Assembly (NCBI GenBank): GCA_913052345.1
Contig: CAJXDR010000036.1
Location: forward strand, 1-24,795
Direction: 5' to 3'
Length of the DNA stretch: 24,795 bases
Origin: UBA4421 sp002470275
Lineage (GTDB): Bacteria > Pseudomonadota > Gammaproteobacteria > Pseudomonadales > Azotimanducaceae
Part shown: piece after piece, positions 8,211 through 14,937 of the stretch
Numbering within the stretch: position 1 is the stretch's first letter
How the letters are laid out: each line of letters begins with the position of its first letter
The notes under the pieces: model-generated
The model's input: the letters and a program-made list of their open reading frames with translations, nothing else
What the model was told of the DNA's origin: nothing
The model's database searches: none
Program-made: the position numbers and the translations under genes

Positions 8211-9124
8211 GCGCTAAATCGACGCTGATCGAGGGCTCTATGTAGGTGCTGGCGGTGGCAGTTGTCTATTCTCGAGCTTTGACAATAGCCATTGCGGAGA
8301 CGGGTGATCAGCATATTCAAAAAAATATGGCACTTGCCTGCTCGACTGACAACCGTTCGCCGGCTCCAGTACTGCTCGGGGTGCTCCAGAATTTTGTCTC
8401 CAATGGCTTGGTATAGCCGCGCTGCAAGTTTGATGCTGTGACGAACTCCTCGGGGCAGGTAGCCAAAGCCCTGGCTTGCGCTGGCATAGTATTCATCCGC
8501 AAGGGATAGGATTGCGCCGACTCCTTCAAAGGCAGTCATGCGTTCGTCCTCAGCACCGGACAACAGCCCGTCACAGGTGATCTGCTTGCTCATCAGCTGC
8601 TTCGGGATGTAGATTCTTCCTCGCTCCGCATCCTCCAGAGTATCTCTAGCGATATTTGTTAGCTGCATAGCGACGCCTAGATCCACCGCGAAGGGAAAGG
8701 CTTGTGGATTCTTGATGCCGAAGATATGGCAGAGCATAAGGCCAACGGTTGAGGCGACGCCGTAGCCGAAGCGTACCAACTCGTCCTGGGTCTGAAGCTC
8801 GCGAGGGTACTGGTCTTCAATCAGCGCATCGGTAAAGTCCAGCAATAGGGAAAGAGGAATGCCGAACTCCGACTGAATGAGCAGGGTATCCGAGATGATT
8901 TCGTTACGGCTGGACCCCTGAACGATCTCCGCGCGTATTTGCTGGAGGGCCTCGCTATTGCATCCTGCGGGCTCTGCATCTGCAAGATCATCCATATAGC
9001 GACAGAAGGCATAAAGGCGAACGACCGCGTTATGGCGCTGCTTAGGCAGCAGGCGCGCAGCAAAGGAGAAGGTCTTGGCCTTTTTATCGAAGGTCTTTCT
9101 CGCGTTGGCTAGACTGTTTGCCAT
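8207..9124 (-). CDS. crtB: Phytoene synthase
   Basis: The 305-residue enzyme condenses two geranylgeranyl diphosphate molecules head to head into phytoene. Both Asp-rich magnesium-binding motifs are present: DDLAD (45-49) in AFCRYMDDLADA, and DTLEDAERGRIYIP (161-174) preceded by QLTNIAR, the classic trans-isoprenyl diphosphate synthase signature. The C-terminal 25 residues are rich in Arg, Cys, Ser and His (ending HRALDQRRFSA) and look like a lineage-specific tail. The start lies within the end of crtI (16-base overlap). Cytoplasmic or membrane-associated. Confidence 0.95.
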   Translation of the reverse strand: MANSLANARKTFDKKAKTFSFAARLLPKQRHNAVVRLYAFCRYMDDLADAEPAGCNSEALQQIRAEIVQGSSRNEIISDTLLIQSEFGIPLSLLLDFTDALIEDQYPRELQTQDELVRFGYGVASTVGLMLCHIFGIKNPQAFPFAVDLGVAMQLTNIARDTLEDAERGRIYIPKQLMSKQITCDGLLSGAEDERMTAFEGVGAILSLADEYYASASQGFGYLPRGVRHSIKLAARLYQAIGDKILEHPEQYWSRRTVVSRAGKCHIFLNMLITRLRNGYCQSSRIDNCHRQHLHRALDQRRFSA

Positions 9125-10620
9125 TCTGAATCGACCGCAGTTTGAGGGTGGTCTTGAGCAACCAGGTGCTCGACGACCTTTGCTGAGCTCAAGACGCCCG
9201 GCACGCCTGCGCCGGGATGAGTGCCCGCGCCCACGAAGTATAGGTTTTTCATATCTTCTGCACGATTATGAAATCTAAAAAATGCGGATTGGCTGAAGAT
9301 CGGAGCAATGGAAAATCCTGCGCCCCATTGGGAGCGGTATTGAGCCTGAAAATCTGAGGGTGCAAAGTCGAAACAGACTTCCAAATTGTCCCTGAGTCCG
9401 GGGAGTATTCTGGATTCCAGAATATCCAGGACGCGCTCCTTGATCTGGTTTCTCCGATCCGCATCATCTTCCCCGTGCCGAAGGTTAGGGATCGGTGCTA
9501 GAACGTAGAAGGTGTCCTTACCCTCTGGCGCTAAGGCAGGGTCGCTGGCGGTTGGTCGATGCAGGTACAGACTGAGGTCATCGCCTGCTTCGCCGCCGTT
9601 GAAGATCCGGGTCAATAAGGCTTCATATTCCTTGCCAAAGACAATGGTGTGGTGCTCTACCTGCTCATACTTTTTCCCAGTGCCGAAATAAAGAACGTAT
9701 AGGCCCATCGAGTACTTGAGTCCAGACAGCCGACGGTCGCTCCAGCTTGGACGTTGCTCTTTAGCGATCAGGTTCTGATAGGTATGGGCGGGGTCACCAT
9801 TGCAGATGACAAGATCGGCCTCTACCTGCTGCCCATCGGCCAGCCGGACGCTCCGTACGGCTCCTGCCTGGCTTTCGATCTGGACTACGTCTTGGCCGTA
9901 ACGAATGTCGATGCCCACCTCGTTCATCAGTTTTCCCAATCCGGCAACCAGCGCACTGGTTCCCCCTCTTGGATAGTGGACGCCCCATTCGCGCTCGAGG
10001 TAGTGAATCAGAGAATAGATGCTCGTCGTGCTAAATGGATTGCCGCCCACCAACAGGGGTTGGATGCTAAAGGCGCGACGAAGTCGATCATCCTTCAGGT
10101 GATGTTTCGTAAACTGCCATACCGTGCGATAACAACCCAGCCGAATCAGGGCAGGCACCTGTTTTAGCATGAACCAAAATTTGTGGAACGGAACGTGTGC
10201 AAGCTGAGTAAAGCCGACGTCGAATATTTCCTTAGAGGCGGCGAGCAGGTTTTTGTAGCCCTGCACATCGTCGGGGTTGATCCGCTCTATTTCCCCCAGC
10301 GTATCCTCCACGCTGCCACCATAGTTTAGGTGGGTGCCGTCAATGAACTCGTAACGGTACCAGGGCGAGACCGGCATCATCTCCACGTAGTCAGCTAGCT
10401 TGCGATCGAAGAGCTCAAACAGCTCATCAAATAGAAATGGAGCGGTAATCACCGTGGGCCCGGCATCGAATATGAACCCGTCTTGCTCAAAGGTTTGCGC
10501 TCTGCCACCAAGCTGTTCTAGGCGTTCTAAAAGAATGACATGGAAACCCATTTTACGGGCGCGCAAGGCGCTGGCCATGCCGCCGAAGCCGCTTCCGATA
10601 ACGATGGCTGTTTTGGTCAT
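9109..10620 (-). CDS. crtI: Phytoene desaturase (lycopene-forming)
   Basis: The 503-residue FAD-dependent desaturase converts phytoene into lycopene. It starts with the FAD-binding motif IVIGSGFGGM (G9, G11, G14) followed by LLERLEQLGGRAQTFEQDGFIFDAGPTVI, and ends with the family signature YFVGAGTHPGAGVPGVLSSAKVV (about 461-483), which completes the FAD site. Length fits bacterial CrtI. Four-base overlap with crtE upstream and 16-base overlap with crtB downstream show one operon. The number of desaturation steps cannot be proven from sequence, but downstream crtY and blh require lycopene and beta-carotene. Confidence 0.95.
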   Translation of the reverse strand: MTKTAIVIGSGFGGMASALRARKMGFHVILLERLEQLGGRAQTFEQDGFIFDAGPTVITAPFLFDELFELFDRKLADYVEMMPVSPWYRYEFIDGTHLNYGGSVEDTLGEIERINPDDVQGYKNLLAASKEIFDVGFTQLAHVPFHKFWFMLKQVPALIRLGCYRTVWQFTKHHLKDDRLRRAFSIQPLLVGGNPFSTTSIYSLIHYLEREWGVHYPRGGTSALVAGLGKLMNEVGIDIRYGQDVVQIESQAGAVRSVRLADGQQVEADLVICNGDPAHTYQNLIAKEQRPSWSDRRLSGLKYSMGLYVLYFGTGKKYEQVEHHTIVFGKEYEALLTRIFNGGEAGDDLSLYLHRPTASDPALAPEGKDTFYVLAPIPNLRHGEDDADRRNQIKERVLDILESRILPGLRDNLEVCFDFAPSDFQAQYRSQWGAGFSIAPIFSQSAFFRFHNRAEDMKNLYFVGAGTHPGAGVPGVLSSAKVVEHLVAQDHPQTAVDSEWQTV

Positions 10621-11621
10621 ACGGCCTCAATCCCTTGAAAGGCGCCGGAGCGCCAGGCTGCTGCATTTGTTGCGGGCAGCTGCAGGCCAGGCTGAAGGCG
10701 AAGGGTGATGAAGGCTTTGACCACATCCGCGATAGACGTAGGGAGGTGATCGGCGTTCAGGCTTGCTCTTTTAATGGATTGCTTTAGCCATCCTTGGCAG
10801 AGACCGCGTATCTCGTTGTGGCGCTCGGGCTGCGCCTGGATGAGAGCAAAGGGATCATCCTGTGGCGCCAGCTGAAGGGCGGCGATGACAGGTGCAGTGA
10901 CAACGCGGTTGATGATGTCCGGATCGCTCTTCAGGCCAGATGGATTATTGAACAGTTTGAGATCGTCGAGAATCTGATAGGCCAGCCCGAGTTGCTGACC
11001 GCATCGAAGCGCACGCTGAGTATCCGCTTCTCTGCCGCTCAATATGAGGCTGGCGAACTGGAGCGGTAGCGCCAATAAGGCCCCCGTCTTCTGCTCCGCG
11101 ATCTGGCGGTAGGTGGGCAGCAGGGCGGCTTGTTGAATATCTGCGTCAAGCTGCAGATGTTGTCCTGAGGCTGCGTCGCTAATGGCTCTGGCATGGACGG
11201 AAAATAGGCTCGCCTTGATGGCTGGCGGTAGAGCCGAGTCCGCCAATGCGCTGAAGGAAGCCGCGATCAGATGATCGCCTAACAGCAGGGCTGTGTCTGC
11301 CCCAAATTTTCGCCATACCGTTAGCTGGTCTCGGCGAAGGTCGGTTTCATCTTGAATGTCGTCATGGACTAGGGAAGCCTCATGCACAAGTTCAATGGCC
11401 GCCGCCGCATGAGCGAAGGCGTCAACCTGGCTCTCGGCCCCCAAGGCTGTGAAAAATAACGCTGCACGGGTTCTTTTTCCCGGACGAGACAGATGATGCT
11501 GAGCTGCTTCCTGCAGCGCACCAGCATCTACCCCAAAACGCATAATGATGCGCTCTAAGCTGTGTTGCTCCCGATGTCTAGAGTCGGAATGCACAAGAGT
11601 CCTCTTGTTATTCAGCGTCAT
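10617..11621 (-). CDS. crtE: Geranylgeranyl diphosphate synthase
   Basis: The 334-residue polyprenyl synthase supplies GGPP for phytoene synthesis. The first Asp-rich motif is DDIQD (87-91) in SLVHDDIQDETDLRR, with RPGKRTRAALF (46-56) ahead of it and EQKTGALL (176-183) after. The second Asp-rich motif reads DDLKL (219-223), lacking the usual final Asp of DDxxD, which is unusual though seen in place in otherwise normal sequence. I start at the ATG at 11621 because the frame upstream (to a TTG at 11663) encodes a hydrophobic stretch unlike the family and overlaps a strong hairpin. A G-rich run before the ATG may serve as ribosome site. First carotenoid gene after proteorhodopsin, 89 bases downstream of its stop. 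Confidence 0.9.
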   Translation of the reverse strand: MTLNNKRTLVHSDSRHREQHSLERIIMRFGVDAGALQEAAQHHLSRPGKRTRAALFFTALGAESQVDAFAHAAAAIELVHEASLVHDDIQDETDLRRDQLTVWRKFGADTALLLGDHLIAASFSALADSALPPAIKASLFSVHARAISDAASGQHLQLDADIQQAALLPTYRQIAEQKTGALLALPLQFASLILSGREADTQRALRCGQQLGLAYQILDDLKLFNNPSGLKSDPDIINRVVTAPVIAALQLAPQDDPFALIQAQPERHNEIRGLCQGWLKQSIKRASLNADHLPTSIADVVKAFITLRLQPGLQLPATNAAAWRSGAFQGIEAV

Positions 11622-11665
11622 CCAGATACCCCCCAAGGTCAGAACAATAAACAACAATTCCAAGA

Positions 11666-11696
11666 GCGGGGTGGAGCGCGCTCGCGCCCCACCCGC
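11666..11696 (-). terminator. Strong hairpin between proteorhodopsin and crtE (attenuator-like)
   Basis: On the minus strand GCGGGTGGGGCGC and GCGCTCCACCCCGC pair over about 13 bp with one bulged C and a GAGC loop. It is very GC-rich and sits 14 bases after the proteorhodopsin stop. The bases that follow are TCTTGGAATTG, only a weak U-rich tail, so partial termination or protection of the upstream mRNA end seems more likely than full termination. Either would let the rhodopsin mRNA exceed the crt mRNA, since much more opsin than enzyme is needed. Confidence 0.7.
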
Positions 11697-11710
11697 TTTC
11701 GGTCGATAGC

Positions 11711-12397
11711 TTAGGCAGATGCTTCCTCAGAAGAAGAGGTCGCAGCGGCCCAAATCACAACACCAAACGCGATCTTGTTCACAAAGTCCGCGAGGTTGTA
11801 GACGATATTCAGTGCGGCTGCACCGCCATCGCCAGCACCCATAACGTAGCCGATTGGATAGATCGCCCAGCCGACGGTCACAATCCAACGCAGTGCGTTG
11901 AAAGCCGTTTGGCTCGCGGCGGTACCACTTTCAGCATTGATCTGGCTTGCTTCACCAAAGAAGATTTCGTAGATGATGTATAGCCAGCCTGCCATCCCGA
12001 TGATGAAGGCAATCCAGTAGTTCATAGCGCCGAGTTCACCGAAGTAGCCGAAGACCAGCATCACGATGGAAGCAACCATAAGCTTCCAGAAGAGTGCGGC
12101 CCTGACCACGGCGATAGCCGCAAGAATCAGATAGAACTCAACGATCTGAAGTGGAACCGTCAGCAGCCAGTCGACGTATCTGAAGACCAATGGGCTTTCT
12201 CCAGTTTCTACCCAAACTCCACGCATGTAGAAGTAGTGAATAGCGGCGATACCGGTGACCATGGCGGCAACGGTTAGGGAAGTTTTCCACTTACCGACCG
12301 CGCGATCGCGCTCGACGGTGAAAAAGTAGGTCGCGGCAACCATGGCCGCAGAAATGATCCAGAATGTGACTCCAACGTAGTCATTCGGGTCTAACAT
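11711..12397 (-). CDS. Proteorhodopsin, light-driven proton pump, predicted blue-absorbing
   Basis: The 228-residue seven-helix protein is a type I rhodopsin closely similar to marine proteorhodopsin. Key residues by motif: His54 (AIHYFYMRG, partner of the acceptor), Asp76 proton acceptor (RYVDWLLTVPL), Gln84 at the spectral-tuning site (Leu in green, Gln in blue forms), Glu87 proton donor (EFYLIL), Asp204 counter-ion and Lys208 retinal Schiff base (NLADFVNK). Phe131 occupies the site that is Gly in carotenoid-antenna xanthorhodopsins, so antenna binding is unlikely. The protein begins MLDPNDYVG, directly before helix A; an in-frame TAA two codons upstream excludes the N-terminal signal peptide typical of characterised proteorhodopsins. 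GAGG ten bases before the ATG supports the start. Leads the retinal operon. Confidence 0.97.
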   Translation of the reverse strand: MLDPNDYVGVTFWIISAAMVAATYFFTVERDRAVGKWKTSLTVAAMVTGIAAIHYFYMRGVWVETGESPLVFRYVDWLLTVPLQIVEFYLILAAIAVVRAALFWKLMVASIVMLVFGYFGELGAMNYWIAFIIGMAGWLYIIYEIFFGEASQINAESGTAASQTAFNALRWIVTVGWAIYPIGYVMGAGDGGAAALNIVYNLADFVNKIAFGVVIWAAATSSSEEASA

Positions 12398-12593
12398 CGC
12401 TTAGTTTCCTCTCAATTATGAAAAACTGGATAAAGCCCCCGCTTCCTGATTCTGGCCGCCATGACTACGAACTCGATGTTCTTAAATGAAAGAAACCGAA
12501 TCTATTTCCATGGCGCTCAATCAGACGTTATCTAGTTCTTCTTATTCATCTCTCGTTTTACCGTTCGAACGGCGATTGCGGGGTGAATTGGGT
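12398..12593 (-). promoter_or_regulatory. Upstream region of the proteorhodopsin operon
   Basis: These 196 bases separate the XRE-like gene from the proteorhodopsin start and probably contain the operon promoter. A CATAAT hexamer on the minus strand (12415-12420) lies only a few bases before the ribosome site, so it would give a very short leader, and no good -35 partner is visible. A perfect 12-base palindrome CCGTTCGAACGG (12561-12572) lies about 165 bases upstream of the start codon and could be an operator. No gene is seen here; small plus-strand frames lack support. Confidence 0.4.
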
Positions 12594-12953
12594 TTAGTCC
12601 TCCTGTCCTACATTATCCCGCATAGGGATAATGACCGACTCATTGCCGGAGGTTCTATCTTCTTCTAAGAACAAAGCTTGCTCTTCAATGCCAAAAATTC
12701 TTGCGAGTTGGGGTGCTAAGGCGTGAGCCTCCTGATCAAAACGATCCCCAGCCTGACTGCGTTCCCAACTCAGCCAGCGATCCGGCTCGATCAGCTCATT
12801 GGCTTCGAGCGTCAGACGGTAGGCGCACTCTGCAACAGACCAATGACTCCGCAGACGCTGTAAATGCAGTCGGGCGCCGAAGGTCACGGCGTGGCCCAGA
12901 CGATGCGGGGCGTGGGCTGAGGGAATCGTTGAAACGTCATGCACGATCTTCAC
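12594..12953 (-). CDS. Small XRE-like helix-turn-helix protein
   Basis: The 119-residue protein resembles an XRE-type DNA-binding domain (about residues 25-95): the run RLHLQRLRSHWSVAECAYRL resembles helices 1-2, WLSWERSQAGDRF resembles the WExG segment after the recognition helix, and ALAPQLARIFGIEEQALF matches the common end of the fold. A short insertion (about 46-58) separates the halves, so the match is imperfect. Gene start overlaps the end of the DUF6482 gene by 17 bases, consistent with coupling. Position between a carotenoid-related unit and the rhodopsin promoter suggests a transcription regulator of one or both, which is inference. It could also be a DNA-binding protein unrelated to light genes. 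Confidence 0.6.
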   Translation of the reverse strand: MKIVHDVSTIPSAHAPHRLGHAVTFGARLHLQRLRSHWSVAECAYRLTLEANELIEPDRWLSWERSQAGDRFDQEAHALAPQLARIFGIEEQALFLEEDRTSGNESVIIPMRDNVGQED

Positions 12954-13248
12954 TCGTCAAATGGATGCGTTGCCTTAACTCTGAGGGCCCCTGGGAAGCC
13001 GTACCGACCATCTCGTTGTAGGCAGTCCGATGCACAAAGTCAGCATGGTGGGCACCTGCGGTGCGGAGTTCTGATAGAGCGCTGGCTCGACTCCGGTACC
13101 GTAGAGTTTGACCCTTCTCGTCGACGACGGGTCGAAGGCTCATGGCATCGGAGATAAAGAGCAGGTAAATGCTTGGGTCAATAGCGTGAACCTCGATGCT
13201 AGGATGGTTGCCTTTGGCCAACTGATGAGAAAGTTGTTTGAGCGTCAT
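12937..13248 (-). CDS. DUF6482 family protein
   Basis: The 103-residue protein starts MTLKQLSHQL and continues with IYLLFISD, then the segment with RPVVDEKGQTLRYRS, and DFVHRTAYNEMVG, which matches my recollection of the DUF6482 family of small cytoplasmic proteins found in Pseudomonas and marine gammaproteobacteria. Function is unknown. It has no signal peptide, no membrane segment and no cysteine. I choose the ATG at 13248 (one base after the TGA of the membrane protein, with GGGG seven bases upstream); an ATG at 13263 is the alternative. It is the middle gene of a three-gene unit. Confidence 0.72.
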   Translation of the reverse strand: MTLKQLSHQLAKGNHPSIEVHAIDPSIYLLFISDAMSLRPVVDEKGQTLRYRSRASALSELRTAGAHHADFVHRTAYNEMVGTASQGPSELRQRIHLTSEDRA

Positions 13249-13249
13249 A

Positions 13250-13723
13250 TCAATGCCCCACATCTGGGCCGGAGCCCATCGTCACAGAAGACTGTAAGTT
13301 GAGGGAGTAAAGATACACGGTTCTGAGGAGTTGGTAGGCGAGAAAGCCGATTGGAGCTGCAATGCAGGTCAACAGAAGAATCGGCACCATGTAGGCATGA
13401 GAGATACCAACGGACCGCGAATCGCGCAACTGCCAAAGACCAAGAAGCAGATCGACGGCAAGATAGTGCAGCCACCCAACGAGCACCATTTCCGGAACGC
13501 TAAAAGCCAGGGTGAGGCCGCCTAGAGACGTAAAGGCAGTGCCGGCCGGCGCGCGCTCGAAGAAAGCGAAAAACAGCGCCACATAAAGCAAACTGACGGC
13601 AATGGGCACCCAACGCCCGAGGTCCGGAGCTGCCGCCACGAATCTTTGCGGAAAGAATATTAATGCTGCCCATCCGAGCAGGGTTAATCCTGTGCTGAGA
13701 TAAAAAAGGCTCTCAACCGACAT
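13250..13723 (-). CDS. ABA4-like (DUF4281) integral membrane protein
   Basis: The 157-residue protein has about four hydrophobic helices and the hallmark block PEMVLVGWLHYLAVDLLLG, followed by DSRSVGISHAYMVPILLLTCIAAP and GFLAYQLLR. I recognise this as the ABA4-like family. The plant founder, ABA DEFICIENT 4, is a chloroplast membrane protein needed for neoxanthin formation from violaxanthin; the bacterial role is not established. The conserved H-Y-x-x-x-D pattern in helix 3 may be important. I start at the ATG at 13723 because the 27 residues upstream (possible start 13804) are not typical of the family, though no strong ribosome site marks either start. First gene of a unit with DUF6482 and the XRE-like gene, upstream of the retinal cassette. 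Confidence 0.75.
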   Translation of the reverse strand: MSVESLFYLSTGLTLLGWAALIFFPQRFVAAAPDLGRWVPIAVSLLYVALFFAFFERAPAGTAFTSLGGLTLAFSVPEMVLVGWLHYLAVDLLLGLWQLRDSRSVGISHAYMVPILLLTCIAAPIGFLAYQLLRTVYLYSLNLQSSVTMGSGPDVGH

Positions 13724-14395
13724 TCTTTGAAATCTACCCCCATGGTTGAAGGTGCAAAAATACGTCTGAAGATATGAATTTATTGTGAAGAAATGTACAT
13801 GCATAGCGGCTATGTAGCCCCAATCCAGGTCCGATTTGTTGCTGATATTGGGTGAAAATTTTACGGCGACGGCTTTGCTGCTCTGTATTGGGTAACCGTC
13901 CGGAGCGTGGCGCGCCTCAGATTTGTCCGATGTGGGGCCAAGGCCTTAATCTTCGTCCATCGCTGCCCCCAGCGGGCTGACCTTTTTCGGGGGAAGTTTC
14001 GACTTCACAATTCTTGGGAATGTTGCTTGACGGCAATCACTATATTGACCCCATAGGTCCGAACTAGAACGGCCCTAAGCAGGGGCTTCGAGCCTTATGT
14101 CATCTCGTTCTTGGGGCGCCAGCAAGGTCCATCGCGGGGTCTGGCGGGTCATGCCTCGTCAGAGTGCGAATTGGGTTCCGGCGCGATTTAGGTCAAGGGG
14201 CTATTCAGGTCATGCGCTTTTCAAGTCAAGGCACGATCAAGGTTAGAACGCCGTTTTATTGAGTCGCACTACTTTACTTTGCCTGGTTATTTTTTAATCG
14301 CACTATCATTTGAAGGGAAAGCGTGGCAATGCAATTCGACGTACGGTAGCATAATTGATGCAAACGGTTAGATATCAAAGCGCGAGGTAATTAGG
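13724..14395. promoter_or_regulatory. Divergent regulatory region with GGTCA-type repeats
   Basis: These 672 bases separate the ABA4-like gene (minus) from an unknown gene (plus) and should hold promoters for both. I see no coding frame with support. Five short similar elements lie in the same orientation: GGGTCATGCC (14146), AGGTCAAGGG (14190), AGGTCATGCG (14207), AAGTCAAGGC (14223) and GATCAAGGTT (14235); the last four are spaced 12-17 bases apart. AGGTCC also occurs at 13827, 14055 and 14125. TATTGGGT occurs twice (about 13846 and 13887). Promoter-like hexamers (TTGCCT at 14279, TATCAT at 14304) have a poor 19-base spacing. Its length would also allow a small RNA, but no structure compels it. 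Confidence 0.4.
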
Positions 14396-14890
14396 TTGTT
14401 GACACAAGTATCTGAAATGAAGGCAAAAACTTTTCGGGGTTTTTTGGTAGAGGCCGGGCAGGTTTTTCTGTCGCTGGATGACTCTGCAGTCCCGGTAATC
14501 CGCCTCAACACGAAGCGCGGTGAGATTTGCATTTTTGCCCTTGGTCAGGCGCCGATGATCATTGACCATTTCTGTCAATTGTTGCGCGATGACCTGGATC
14601 GGTTTAAGCGCTTGTCGAGAGCTTTTGCCCTGGCGCAGCCGAGGCTGGAAGAGCAGGGCGTTGGCTGGGTCGTTACCCGGTTTGCTGGTGCAGCCCATCT
14701 CAGCCTGAGGGTTTCGGGCGACATTCTGATTATTAGAATACCCAAACCGTTAGCCTCAGAAGCGTGCTGTCTGGCAGCGGCGCAGGGTAGGTTTTTAGAT
14801 TGCGCGATTAAGGCGAGCCATGATGGGGAAGGAGACGGTATGCCCGTGGACCTGGCCCTTGAGCTGGCCGATCTACGCAGGGCCGGATGA
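14396..14890 (+). CDS. Hypothetical protein, unrecognised
   Basis: I do not recognise this 164-residue protein. It is probably cytoplasmic: no signal peptide or membrane helix. The N-terminal half (about 10-50) looks beta-rich (TFRGFLVEAGQVFLSL, RGEICIFALG), and the middle (58-90) is amphipathic helical; the C-terminal part includes ILIIRIPKPLASEACCLAAAQGRFLDCA. Starts are non-ideal: TTG at 14396 or 14399 follows GAGG at 14384 by 8-11 bases, whereas the first ATG (14417) has no ribosome site. It precedes an XRE-type regulator by 47 bases in the same direction, so they may be co-transcribed. Confidence 0.55.
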   Translation: MLTQVSEMKAKTFRGFLVEAGQVFLSLDDSAVPVIRLNTKRGEICIFALGQAPMIIDHFCQLLRDDLDRFKRLSRAFALAQPRLEEQGVGWVVTRFAGAAHLSLRVSGDILIIRIPKPLASEACCLAAAQGRFLDCAIKASHDGEGDGMPVDLALELADLRRAG

Positions 14891-14937
14891 TCTTAAAAAT
14901 GCTACGTCTGTCTGGATTTTGACGCCTCTCCTCAGGG

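Noticed and set aside
11711..12397. Xanthorhodopsin-like carotenoid antenna
   Set aside because: The fenestration residue is Phe131, not Gly, and the cassette lacks a carotenoid hydroxylase or ketolase gene.
6179..12397. An idi gene within the cassette
   Set aside because: No frame between the crt genes is left over; all of the span is filled by the six called genes.
12486..12668. Short plus-strand frame of 60 codons opposite the proteorhodopsin upstream region
   Set aside because: Low-complexity Ser-rich start, no ribosome site, no family resemblance, and it overlaps the end of the minus-strand XRE-like gene.
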